Of a stretch of DNA of 45,688 nt, positions 17,526 through 25,925 are shown in pieces. Under the pieces are notes generated by a model. It was not told the origin of the DNA. It did not search any database and saw only the letters and a list, made by a program, of their open reading frames with translations. This stretch comes from Nitrospinota bacterium. GTDB lineage: Bacteria > Nitrospinota > Nitrospinia > Nitrospinales > Nitrospinaceae. A program made the translations under genes and the position numbers. Numbering within the stretch: position 1 is the stretch's first letter; each line of letters begins with the position of its first letter. The stretch spans positions 1 through 45,688 of the forward strand of contig JAOUPX010000011.1 of assembly GCA_029879645.1 (NCBI GenBank), read 5' to 3'.

Positions 17526-19676
17526 ATGGTAATTAAAGTCCCTATATTCTTGGCTTGCGGATTCATATTGTTGTTTGGATCCAGTGTCTGCGCCGACCTT
17601 GGGCAAGTCTACCCTCTCAATAAAAATATCGGCGACGGCAAAAAAGCCACCGAAGCGATTTTAACCTTGGTTGATGGTTTGGCGATTGACCGGGAAGGGG
17701 GCATTTATATTTCGCACCGGTCTAAAAACCGGATACGGAAAATCGGGAAGGATGGCATTATCACCACCCTGGCCGGTAATGGAACCGCAGGTTTCAGCGG
17801 AGACGGCGGCCCCGCTTGGAAGGCCTCGTTTAATTTCCCGGCCGGGCTGTGTCTGGATGGAGATGGAAACTTATTTGTTGCGGACCGGAACAATCACCGG
17901 GTTCGGCGGATCGACCCTGCAGGGACGGTTACGACCGTAGCCGGTACCGGAGACCCCGATATGGGAGGGGATGGTGGGCCGGCGGTTCAGGCGCACCTGA
18001 ATTATCCCTCCGATCTGGTGTGTGATGATCATGGAAATCTGTATATTTCGGACCGATCCAATAACCGTATTCGCAAAGTTAATGCCAAGGGAATCATTTC
18101 CACCATTGTAGGGATGGGGCTCCCCGATTTTGGGGGTGATTTTGGACCGGCTGTAGAAGCTTTCCTGAAATATCCGTTTGGGATCGATATGGATTCTAAG
18201 GGGAATCTTTACATCGCGGATCGGGGCAATAACCGAATCCGTAAAGTTGATACCCAGGGAATTATCACGACAGTGGCAGGTGACGGCACCCATTTTTTTG
18301 CGGGTGATTATGGTCCTGCCACCCGCGCCAGTCTGGCTTATCCTACCGATGTGGTGGCGGATGACCGGGGCAACCTTTATATTGCGGACCGGAATAATAA
18401 CCGTATCCGCAAGGTAGATTCGCTGGGGATCATAACCACCGTCATGGGTATTGGAAAATATGAGTATAACGGGGATAACGAAATCGCGTCCGAAACCACC
18501 CTCCATTTGCCCTTTGCAGTGGCGTTGAGTCCCGATGGCAAGTTGATTATCGTCGATAGGAACCATTTCCGGGTCCGCAGTATGGATTTAAAGTCACATA
18601 CCGTAGCAACAGTGGCGGGTAACGGAAAGTCCTGGTTTCGGGGCGATGGCGGTCCTGGGCCGGGCGCCACACTCGAATTTCCATCGGGAATCGGGGTGGG
18701 CAGCAGGGGCAGGGTCATTTTTTCTGATAAAATGGCCAATCGTTTGCGGTTTATCGATCAAGAAGGGTTTATCTACTCCTTTGCCGGTAATGGTAATCAG
18801 GGAAACGAAGGCGATGGCGGGCCGGCAATCGAGGCATCGCTTTATTTGCCGAATTCCCTGGTGGTGGATCAAAAGGACAATATATATTTTGTTTCTCCTC
18901 AGGGAAACAGTCAATATGTCCGGAAAATTGATTCACAGGGAAATATAACCCGGTTTGCGGGAAATGGAATATTGGGAGATTTTGGGGATGGTGGTCCGGC
19001 AGTCCAGGCTTCCTTTGGGGTGATTCAGGATTTAGCCGTGGATGTTCACGGTAATATTTATATAGCGGATTTGACCAACCGGAAGATCCGGAAAGTGGAT
19101 ACCCAAGGCATTGTATCGACCCTGGCTTCAGACAATTGGAAGGATATTGCAGATGAAGAGATCCACCCCAACGGGATCGCCGTAAACTCTTCCGGAGAAA
19201 TATTTGTTTCAGACTCAGGAAGTAGTAAAATCAGAAAAATCGACAGGGATCAAAAAATCACGGTTTTTGCCGGTTCTGGTGAATTTAAGGATTCCGGCGA
19301 CGGCGGTCCGGCGGTTTTAGCGGGAATTCGGTCGCCGGGAGGGTTGGCTTTTAGTCCGGTTGGCGAATTGTTTATTGCTGAAGAAACAAGCCATCGGATC
19401 CGAAAAATAGATAAAGCTGGGAATATCTTTCATGTGGCGGGAACCGGTAATGCCGGTTATGAAGGAGATGGGGGCGTGGCAACCCAGGCATCCCTGAAGA
19501 GCCCCTACCGCCTGGCTTTCGACAAAGAAGGCAACCTTTACTTTTCTGACCGGGACAACCATCGAATACGAAAAATCGATTCCCGGGGAATCATTACTAC
19601 AGTGGCTGGAAACAGCAATATTGGCTGGTTGCAGGATGGCTTGGAAGTACGAATAACGGTGCATAATTTTCCATGA
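17526..19676 (+). CDS. Secreted NHL-repeat protein (about twelve repeats)
   Basis: A 716-residue exported protein. The signal peptide covers about 1-22, ending in SVCA. About twelve NHL units of about 56 residues follow, with the consensus GDGGPA..A.L..P..L..D..GNLYIADR.NNRIRKVD..GIITTVAGNG. Twelve units would make two six-bladed propellers. After the last full unit the protein ends abruptly in a short, unlike tail (NIGWLQDGLEVR...). The ATG has only weak Shine-Dalgarno pairing. The stop overlaps the next LRR gene by four bases, so the two are coupled. NHL propellers bind proteins, RNA or sugars; the ligand is unknown. Confidence 0.85.
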   Translation: MVIKVPIFLACGFILLFGSSVCADLGQVYPLNKNIGDGKKATEAILTLVDGLAIDREGGIYISHRSKNRIRKIGKDGIITTLAGNGTAGFSGDGGPAWKASFNFPAGLCLDGDGNLFVADRNNHRVRRIDPAGTVTTVAGTGDPDMGGDGGPAVQAHLNYPSDLVCDDHGNLYISDRSNNRIRKVNAKGIISTIVGMGLPDFGGDFGPAVEAFLKYPFGIDMDSKGNLYIADRGNNRIRKVDTQGIITTVAGDGTHFFAGDYGPATRASLAYPTDVVADDRGNLYIADRNNNRIRKVDSLGIITTVMGIGKYEYNGDNEIASETTLHLPFAVALSPDGKLIIVDRNHFRVRSMDLKSHTVATVAGNGKSWFRGDGGPGPGATLEFPSGIGVGSRGRVIFSDKMANRLRFIDQEGFIYSFAGNGNQGNEGDGGPAIEASLYLPNSLVVDQKDNIYFVSPQGNSQYVRKIDSQGNITRFAGNGILGDFGDGGPAVQASFGVIQDLAVDVHGNIYIADLTNRKIRKVDTQGIVSTLASDNWKDIADEEIHPNGIAVNSSGEIFVSDSGSSKIRKIDRDQKITVFAGSGEFKDSGDGGPAVLAGIRSPGGLAFSPVGELFIAEETSHRIRKIDKAGNIFHVAGTGNAGYEGDGGVATQASLKSPYRLAFDKEGNLYFSDRDNHRIRKIDSRGIITTVAGNSNIGWLQDGLEVRITVHNFP

Positions 19677-20647
19677 GGTCTATGAAAATCAAAAATACAG
19701 GTTTTAGCTTGCTGGGGGCGATGCTTCTGCTGTTTACAGGAGTGGGGATCGTTTATGCGCTGGATATCAATGCGATCATCCTCAAGGAGCTGAAAGAGGA
19801 TGGTAAATACTTGAAGTTGAACTACAGTGGAATGCTGTATGACAAGGGGATTAAGGAATTGGCACAATCCAAGCTCCTTGAAAAAGTGGAGACTCTGGAT
19901 TTAAACACTCACAATTTGGGAGATGAAGGTGCCGAGGCCTTGTCTAAGTCTGAATTTCTCAAAAACCTTAAAACTCTCAATTTGTTCAACAACCAGATTG
20001 AAAGCGGGGGAGTAAAAGCTCTGTTTGAGTCCAAAGGGTATCCACATCTGTCTTCCATCAGCTTGTTTGGAAACAAGATTGGAACCAAGGGCGCCCAGGC
20101 CATTGCCGAATCTAAAACCATAATGAAACTGGTTTCTTTGGATCTCACTGGAAATCAGATTGGCGACGAGGGCCTGAAGGCTCTGGCGCAATCGGATGTT
20201 CTGGGCTCAATCAAAGAGTTAAGGCTGGCGAAAAACGGAATCAGCGATAAGGGTCTTAATGAATTGACCCAGTCCAAGCATTTAACGCATCTTGAAGTTC
20301 TGGATTTGGGCGAAAATAATATCGGTCCGGATGGTATCCAAAGTATTGCCGAGTCCAAATCCCTGGTCCAGCTTAAAATATTACTGCTTAAAAATAACAA
20401 GCTGGGTGACCAGGGTATGCTGTCGATGACCGAGTCCCAGGTGTTTGAAAATCTGGTGGAACTGGATTTGCAGTGGAACGGAATCACCACCCAGGGGGCA
20501 ATGTACCTGGCCGGTTCCAAGGTGTTGGCCGGGCTTCAATTTCTCCGCATGTGGGGCAATGAAATTGGTGAAAAGGGAGTTACAGCCCTGAAAGAAAAAC
20601 TGAAACAAATTAAAAACCCTATTTATCCTTCAGCCGCCAGTGACTAA
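19673..20647 (+). CDS. Secreted leucine-rich-repeat protein, coupled to NHL gene
   Basis: A 324-residue protein with a signal peptide (about 1-29, ending VYA) and about nine 28-residue ribonuclease-inhibitor-type repeats (LKNLKTLNLFNNQIESGGVK style) from about residue 60 to the end. The ATG at 19673 overlaps the NHL stop; an ATG at 19682 (MKIKNTG) is an alternative giving the same export signal. Paralogous to 6363 and 16681. It overlaps the proposed proA GTG by eight bases, so the whole stretch may be one transcript. Function unknown. Confidence 0.82.
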   Translation: MRSMKIKNTGFSLLGAMLLLFTGVGIVYALDINAIILKELKEDGKYLKLNYSGMLYDKGIKELAQSKLLEKVETLDLNTHNLGDEGAEALSKSEFLKNLKTLNLFNNQIESGGVKALFESKGYPHLSSISLFGNKIGTKGAQAIAESKTIMKLVSLDLTGNQIGDEGLKALAQSDVLGSIKELRLAKNGISDKGLNELTQSKHLTHLEVLDLGENNIGPDGIQSIAESKSLVQLKILLLKNNKLGDQGMLSMTESQVFENLVELDLQWNGITTQGAMYLAGSKVLAGLQFLRMWGNEIGEKGVTALKEKLKQIKNPIYPSAASD

Positions 20648-21953
20648 CGTGACCGAAAAAAACTTATCTGAAATAGCCGCAGATGCCAAAGCCGCGGCCT
20701 TGGTTCTTGCTCGTCTGGATACAAAAACCAAGAACCGGGTTTTACGCGCCATGGCGGATCAGATCGAAAATAATTGCGGAGAAATTCTCGAGGCCAACCG
20801 TCAAGACCTTGAATTCGCTAAAAAGGAAAATATTCCGGGACCTTTAGTCGCACGTCTGGCGGTCGATGAAACCAAGGTCCTGGGAATGGCCAAAGGCATC
20901 AGAAGTGTCGCGGAACTGTCCGATCCGGTGGGACAAAACCAGGGTGCGATGGAGCTGGATGAGGGGCTGGTTTTAACGCGCGTTTCCTGTCCCATAGGGG
21001 TGATCGGAGCGATATTTGAGTCGCGACCGGACGCGGTTCCGCAAATATCCTCCCTGTGTTTTAAATCGGGTAATGCCGTGATTCTGAAAGGCGGCGCCGA
21101 AGCGCAAAACTCCAACCGGGTCATTGTGAATCTCATCCAGAAAGCCTTATCGGAAGTGGAAGGTGTTCCCGTTGCGGCGGTGCAATTGATTGAAACACGG
21201 GCGGAAGTGGCGGAGATGCTCAAGCAGGATCAGTACATTAACCTGATCGTTCCGCGCGGAAGCAACCAGTTCGTCCGCTACGTACAGGACAATACCAAAA
21301 TTCCCGTTCTCGGCCATTCGGAAGGGCTGTGCCATGTTTATATTGATGATGAGGCCGATATCCAGAAAGCGATTCGGGTGGCGCTCGATGCCAAACTTCA
21401 GTATGCAGCCGCCTGTAACGCGATGGAGACCCTGCTGGTGCATCAGGCCATTGCCCCGGAAGTGTTGCCGCCTCTTGTGAAGCAATTCCGCGAACAGGAG
21501 GTGGAACTGGTGGGTTGCCTGAAATCGTGCAGTCTGGTTCCCGACCTGAAACGGGCCGAGGAAGGCGATTGGGATGCCGAGTACAATGATCTCAAGTTGT
21601 CCATCAAGATTGTGGATGACATGGCCGAAGCGATTGATCACATCAATACCCACGGGTCTGGCCATACCGATACCATAATCACGGAAAATAAGGATCGGGC
21701 CGAGCGGTTTCTGAACGAAGTGGATTCGGCGAGCGTGATGGTGAACGCTTCGACGCGGTTTGCCGATGGTTTCCGGTTCGGATTAGGAGCCGAAATCGGG
21801 ATCAGCACCAACAAAACCCATGCCCGGGGTCCGGTGGGCCTGGAAGGCCTGGTTATTTATAAATACAAACTGGTGGGCGATGGCCAGATTGTCGCTGACT
21901 ATTCCGGCAAGAACGGGAAAACTTTCACACACAAGCCGTTAAGCAAGAGTTGA
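20640..21953 (+). CDS. proA: Gamma-glutamyl phosphate reductase
   Basis: NADPH-dependent reduction of glutamyl phosphate to the semialdehyde, the second step of proline synthesis. It is an aldehyde-dehydrogenase-fold enzyme of 437 residues. The catalytic cysteine is about C259 in AAACNAMETLLV. PIGVIGAIFESRPDA, LKGGAEAQNSN, VPRGSNQFVRY and the C-terminal TRFADGFRFGLGAEIGIST are all family signatures. The start is GTG at 20640, with another GTG at 20649; neither has a strong Shine-Dalgarno site, so it may depend on translation of the overlapping LRR gene. proB is not in the window. Confidence 0.95.
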   Translation: MTNVTEKNLSEIAADAKAAALVLARLDTKTKNRVLRAMADQIENNCGEILEANRQDLEFAKKENIPGPLVARLAVDETKVLGMAKGIRSVAELSDPVGQNQGAMELDEGLVLTRVSCPIGVIGAIFESRPDAVPQISSLCFKSGNAVILKGGAEAQNSNRVIVNLIQKALSEVEGVPVAAVQLIETRAEVAEMLKQDQYINLIVPRGSNQFVRYVQDNTKIPVLGHSEGLCHVYIDDEADIQKAIRVALDAKLQYAAACNAMETLLVHQAIAPEVLPPLVKQFREQEVELVGCLKSCSLVPDLKRAEEGDWDAEYNDLKLSIKIVDDMAEAIDHINTHGSGHTDTIITENKDRAERFLNEVDSASVMVNASTRFADGFRFGLGAEIGISTNKTHARGPVGLEGLVIYKYKLVGDGQIVADYSGKNGKTFTHKPLSKS

Positions 21954-22011
21954 GATGCAGATACGGGTTTGAAATCCCAATGTGATCCGGCCAGTGGAGT
22001 TACTTTAATCA

Positions 22012-22920
22012 ATGGATATGGAATCACACAACCGGCCGGAATCCGAAAATGAATCGCTGAATCCGGGTTATCCTCCCTTTCCTCAAGTTCCCGGTCCCCG
22101 CTTTCCCATCAACTTTAAAACCGTTTCCATTTTTCTCGGGCTTTTTTCTGCCACCGTATTGACCACGTGGATGGTGGGCGGGCCGTGGTATTCCTTCGGG
22201 TTGATTCTGATTCTGGGCACCCACGAATTCGGTCACTACTGGGCCTGCAGGGTAAATAATGTCAATTCCTCCCTGCCCAATTTTCTACCGGTTCCGATAA
22301 TCCCATTTTTTTTAAATATAGGGACAATGGGCGCGTTCATTATGATAAAGGAACCGATTCCCAATCGCAGGGCGTTGATGGAAATCGGCGCCTCTGGTCC
22401 CATCGCGGGATTTATTGTGGCTGTTCCAGTGCTTTGGGTTGGTTTATTGAACTCCGAAGTAACGCTTTTAAAAAGCCTGGAGGAACCCAACCTTTTTTTT
22501 GGTTCTTCATTGATTTTATGGGGAATGGGTAAAATGGTCCTTGGGGTGGATCCAATGGCTGCCGATGTTACTATCAGTTTGCATCCACTGGCATATGCCG
22601 GTTGGTTGGGGATGTTTTTTACGGCCTTGAACCTTCTGCCTTTGGGACAGCTGGATGGGGGGCACGTGGTGTATTCATTATTTAATCGAAGATATTCTCT
22701 GTGGGTGGCGAGGGTATTTTTTATTGTCTTAATTCCGATGGGATATTTTTGGACAGGTTGGTGGGTGTGGGCCGGTTTGGTATTTTTTTTAGGTTTACGA
22801 CATCCTCCGGTATTGGATGAATCCCTCCCACTGAAACAGAAGCATCGTTATGTAGGTTATGCGTCCTTATTGATACTTCTGGTTACTTTTGTACCGATTC
22901 CCTTTTCAATATCTCCATAG
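22012..22920 (+). CDS. M50-family site-2-type intramembrane metalloprotease
   Basis: A 302-residue multispanning membrane protein. The zinc motif HEFGH (H71, E72, H75) lies in the second hydrophobic segment, and the third ligand is in LPLGQLDGGH (about D215), both as in site-2 proteases. The layout is like the cyanobacterial and plastid EGY-type branch, with no PDZ or CBS domain. A Pro-rich cytoplasmic N-terminus (1-33) precedes the first helix. GGAG lies ten bases before the ATG. The substrates (often anti-sigma factors or membrane stubs) cannot be predicted; no sigma/anti-sigma pair is nearby. Confidence 0.87.
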   Translation: MDMESHNRPESENESLNPGYPPFPQVPGPRFPINFKTVSIFLGLFSATVLTTWMVGGPWYSFGLILILGTHEFGHYWACRVNNVNSSLPNFLPVPIIPFFLNIGTMGAFIMIKEPIPNRRALMEIGASGPIAGFIVAVPVLWVGLLNSEVTLLKSLEEPNLFFGSSLILWGMGKMVLGVDPMAADVTISLHPLAYAGWLGMFFTALNLLPLGQLDGGHVVYSLFNRRYSLWVARVFFIVLIPMGYFWTGWWVWAGLVFFLGLRHPPVLDESLPLKQKHRYVGYASLLILLVTFVPIPFSISP

Positions 22921-23402
22921 GCAATACTTTAAAACTAATTGAATTATAAGCTATTAATTGATATGCGGAAGTAAAAGAGTGCTGATTTTCTGCGGGATAC
23001 GCGAATCTATAACTCTTTAAAATTCAAATAAATAGGAATTAAGCCTTGATCTCATCATGGCAGGCGGAATCTGGTTGCAAAAAAATGTAACATATTGATT
23101 TAATTGATTAAAATTGATTTGTTTTGCCTAATTAAGAGGGCTTTTCAGCCCAAAATTGTATTGACACTGCGCCTTTTTATATGCTAACTTCAACTCATAA
23201 AGATTCGGGATACTGGACAATATGCCTAATATTTAGGCAAAAAAGCCTGAAGGAGTTAAACAAGATAATTTCGATTATCTTCTTGGTTGCCATCAAGATC
23301 TCTTTTCGGTTGTTCAGTATCCCTTTTTTTTGGTTCCCGCCAGCTCGATCAGTAGCCCAGCCATTTTTGAACATTCCGCGTGGTTTAGAAGGAGCTGAAT
23401 CC
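22921..23402. other. AT-rich 480-bp intergenic region before the TolC-like gene
   Basis: AT-rich, with no convincing gene. It holds three ATTGATT direct repeats at 23094, 23103 and 23113. A small hairpin GGGCT/AGCCC lies at about 23140-23153. A perfect -35 TTGACA is at 23161-23166, but no good -10 sits at the right distance. A GCCTAA/TTAGGC near-palindrome starts at about 23224. An open frame starts here (ATG 23181) but is better explained as an extension of the real gene (start 23403). Confidence 0.5.
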
Positions 23403-24257
23403 GTGATTACCATCAGCCATATCAAAACTCCATTGGCACAACTTGTCCCTTCATTGGTACTTTGGCTGACTCTTTTGTTCTCCTGGCAGGGGGTTGCTAT
23501 AGTGGAGGCTATCGAGCCTTTGAAAAAGCTTCCCACGCTGGCTGAGGTTCTGAAATTATCAGCCAAACAGTATTCTGATGGGAAACCGTCCAATACCGTT
23601 CAGGGAATGACTCAATCAGAAAACCTGCTATCGGTAAAAAACAATTATGATCTTATATTGGCACGGCGAGAACAGTTGGAGATTTCTGATGAGGTGAAAG
23701 GGCACTTTGAAAAAGCGGTTTCCCAGGCGGAAAAGAAGTATGAAGAGGGAGACGAGAATATTTCCCAATCCGCCATCACCAAACTCAAACTGGGCCTGGC
23801 AGGCACTTTAAACGATATTTCTCAATTTAAAAGCGATATTGAGTTGGCTCAACTTCAGCTTGAAAAGTATCTGGGGGTGCAGTGGGTTCAAAATTTGGAT
23901 ATATCGGAGCCTAAGTTTGACCCGGTAAACTTTCCCCATAAAACAGTCGATGAATTCCTGAAAAACCGTTCGACCGGTTCCAAAACCCCAAAGGGGTCCG
24001 GTTTGTTTGAGTTGAAGGAAGCCGTCATTGCGGTCAACAAGGCCCGGGAACAATTGGCGCTGGCTGGAAAAAACCGGAAAATGACTCGCGCTCTGCTGGT
24101 GACCGAATCGGCCAACTATGACTTTGGAATCGGCAACGAAGCGGAATTGTTTGAAGCGTTAATCATTTATACCCGTGTTCTGGTGGGTTATTATGAAGCA
24201 ATTCACACATTTAATGTTGCGGTTTACCGCTTTCAAAACATATATTCTGAAAAATGA
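23403..24257 (+). CDS. Short TolC-family outer-membrane efflux-like protein
   Basis: A 284-residue protein. I chose GTG 23403: AAGGAG lies eight bases upstream, and the resulting N-terminus is a clear signal peptide (about 1-36, ending IVEA). The body matches the middle and C-terminal part of TolC-like proteins. It has a long helical segment (about 65-160: LARREQLEISDEV, LTKLKLGLAGTLNDI-like pattern) and the typical end AREQLALAGKNRK, LLVTESANYDFGIGNEAELFEALI. TolC proteins are usually above 400 residues; the first helical half appears to be missing. It may be a reduced family member rather than a working channel. No pump or adaptor gene is adjacent. Confidence 0.65.
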   Translation: MITISHIKTPLAQLVPSLVLWLTLLFSWQGVAIVEAIEPLKKLPTLAEVLKLSAKQYSDGKPSNTVQGMTQSENLLSVKNNYDLILARREQLEISDEVKGHFEKAVSQAEKKYEEGDENISQSAITKLKLGLAGTLNDISQFKSDIELAQLQLEKYLGVQWVQNLDISEPKFDPVNFPHKTVDEFLKNRSTGSKTPKGSGLFELKEAVIAVNKAREQLALAGKNRKMTRALLVTESANYDFGIGNEAELFEALIIYTRVLVGYYEAIHTFNVAVYRFQNIYSEK

Positions 24258-24292
24258 TATGGAATCCGCATACGAATAGACTCTGAGCGTCG

Positions 24293-24769
24293 ATGATACA
24301 CATCGAATTGACCACAACCATATATTCGCGGGCAGAAGCCTGTTTTGATGTATCTCGGGATGTGGGATTGCATCAAGTTTCCATGAGAAACACCAGAGAG
24401 CGGATAGTGGGAGGAAAAACGGAGGGCTTGCTTGAACATGGAGAAGACGTCACTTGGCGAGCCCGGCATTGGGGGCTTTGGTGGAATTTAACCTCGCGGA
24501 TAACCGAGTTTAATTTTCCAGTCTACTTTTGTGATGAAATGGTGAAAGGTCCGTTTAAAAGCATGCGCCACGAGCACCATTTTGTAGAAGTGAAAGGGAT
24601 AACTCACATGAGGGATCTCTTTATATTTGAATCGCCGTTTAAGCCGATCGGTCTGTGGGTGGATCGGTGGATACTTAAACCGTACATGACAAGGCTGTTA
24701 AGTAGCCGTAACCGGTTTCTGAAGGATCGCGTGGAAAGCCAAACCGTGGTTTCTCAGGGAAAACGGTGA
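24293..24769 (+). CDS. SRPBCC (START-like) ligand-binding family protein
   Basis: A 158-residue protein with the pattern of SRPBCC/polyketide-cyclase-like domains: a first strand IELTTTIYSRAEACFDVSRDV, a central WRARHWGLWW region, the later HEHHFVEV and DLFIFESPF strands, and a long C-terminal helix (KPYMTRLLSSRNRFLKDRVE). Close relatives are often annotated as cyclases or cell-division-inhibitor-like, without proof. No catalytic residues can be assigned. It lies 35 bp after the TolC-like gene and 25 bp before dprA, so it may be co-transcribed with either. Confidence 0.75.
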   Translation: MIHIELTTTIYSRAEACFDVSRDVGLHQVSMRNTRERIVGGKTEGLLEHGEDVTWRARHWGLWWNLTSRITEFNFPVYFCDEMVKGPFKSMRHEHHFVEVKGITHMRDLFIFESPFKPIGLWVDRWILKPYMTRLLSSRNRFLKDRVESQTVVSQGKR

Positions 24770-24794
24770 TTTACCTATTTCCATAAATCTTGGG

Positions 24795-25919
24795 ATGATT
24801 CGCGACAATTGGGATTCTAAAAAATATTGGGTGGGTCTCAACATGGTGTTGGGAGTGGGCAAGACCCTGTGCCATCGCTTGGTCAAGGTTTTCGGGTCTC
24901 CCAAAGATGTGTTCCAGGCCTCGCGTAAAGAATTAATGGGGGTGGAACGGGTTGGGGAGAAAGTCGCCCGGCACATTCTGGACTTTGATCTGGAGCGAAG
25001 CGTTCAGAGGGAATATCAATTGATTGAGAGGCGCGGTGTCCGGATTCTCACACTCGACGACCCGCAATATCCCTCCCTGTTGAAATCGATCTACGATCCG
25101 CCGCCGGTGATTTATTACAAAGGCACACTGCCGAGTGAGCGGTTCGTGCCGTTGGCAGTTGTGGGTACCCGCAAAGCCACAAATTATGGCCGGATGGTGG
25201 CAGAGAAGCTGTGTACCTCACTTTCAGAAATGGGGTTTTGTTTAATCAGCGGCATGGCGCGGGGGATCGATACCATTGCCCACAAAGCGGCCCTGAACCT
25301 GGGAAACCCCACCGTGGCGGTCTTCGGATGCGGTTTGGAATACACCTATCCCCCGGAAAGTGGATCCCTGCGGCGGCAAATTGAGGAGCAGGGTACCCTT
25401 ATTTCGGAGTTTCCGATGTCCACCAAGCCGGACCGCAATAATTTTCCGGCGCGCAACCGGGTGATCAGTGGTCTGTCTCACGGAACCCTGGTGGTGGAAG
25501 CGGGAGAAAAAAGCGGCGCCCTGATCACGGCCCATTTCGCCCTTGAGCAGGGGAGGGAAGTGTTTGCAGTGCCGGGAAATATTTACTCTTCTGAAAGCCG
25601 GGGAACCCACGCCCTGATCAAAATGGGGGCGAAATTGACCGATTCCCCCGAAGCGGTGGTGGAAGAGCTGTCTGATTCGATTTTGGAATTGCTGAAAGAG
25701 CGCAAAAACAGAGTGCTGGAGTCGATTTCGCTCAACCCCAAAGAGGAGCATTTGATGTCCCTGATGTCGGTTCAGGAGCAGCATATCGACAGGGTCATTG
25801 AAAACAGTTATTTGTCACCTGCGGAAGTTTCCGCTACACTGGTAACGCTGGAACTCAAGGGAATGATTCGTCAAACCGATGGGAAAATGTTTGTCATGAG
25901 CCCGTCCGATGTTTATTGA
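24795..25919 (+). CDS. dprA: DNA-processing protein DprA/Smf
   Basis: Loads RecA on incoming single-stranded DNA during transformation, and is widespread even in non-competent bacteria. It has 374 residues. An N-terminal helix-hairpin-helix region (about 20-60, GVERVGEKVARHIL) precedes the Rossmann-like core (VVGTRKATNYG, SGMARGIDTIAHKAAL, VFGCGLEYTYPPES, NFPARNRVISGLS, GALITAHFALEQGR). A C-terminal winged-helix domain (about 310-374) ends it. Standard length. It is six bases before topA, an arrangement (dprA-topA-trmFO) found in several phyla. Confidence 0.95.
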   Translation: MIRDNWDSKKYWVGLNMVLGVGKTLCHRLVKVFGSPKDVFQASRKELMGVERVGEKVARHILDFDLERSVQREYQLIERRGVRILTLDDPQYPSLLKSIYDPPPVIYYKGTLPSERFVPLAVVGTRKATNYGRMVAEKLCTSLSEMGFCLISGMARGIDTIAHKAALNLGNPTVAVFGCGLEYTYPPESGSLRRQIEEQGTLISEFPMSTKPDRNNFPARNRVISGLSHGTLVVEAGEKSGALITAHFALEQGREVFAVPGNIYSSESRGTHALIKMGAKLTDSPEAVVEELSDSILELLKERKNRVLESISLNPKEEHLMSLMSVQEQHIDRVIENSYLSPAEVSATLVTLELKGMIRQTDGKMFVMSPSDVY

Positions 25920-25925
25920 GGAGCT

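Noticed and set aside
17871-18566. Minus-strand frame of 231 codons inside the NHL gene
   Set aside because: Antisense shadow created by repetitive NHL codons; composition is not protein-like.
23181-23402. N-terminal extension of the TolC-like gene from ATG 23181
   Set aside because: The region overlaps promoter-like DNA and would bury a clear signal peptide; GTG 23403 has AAGGAG at good spacing.
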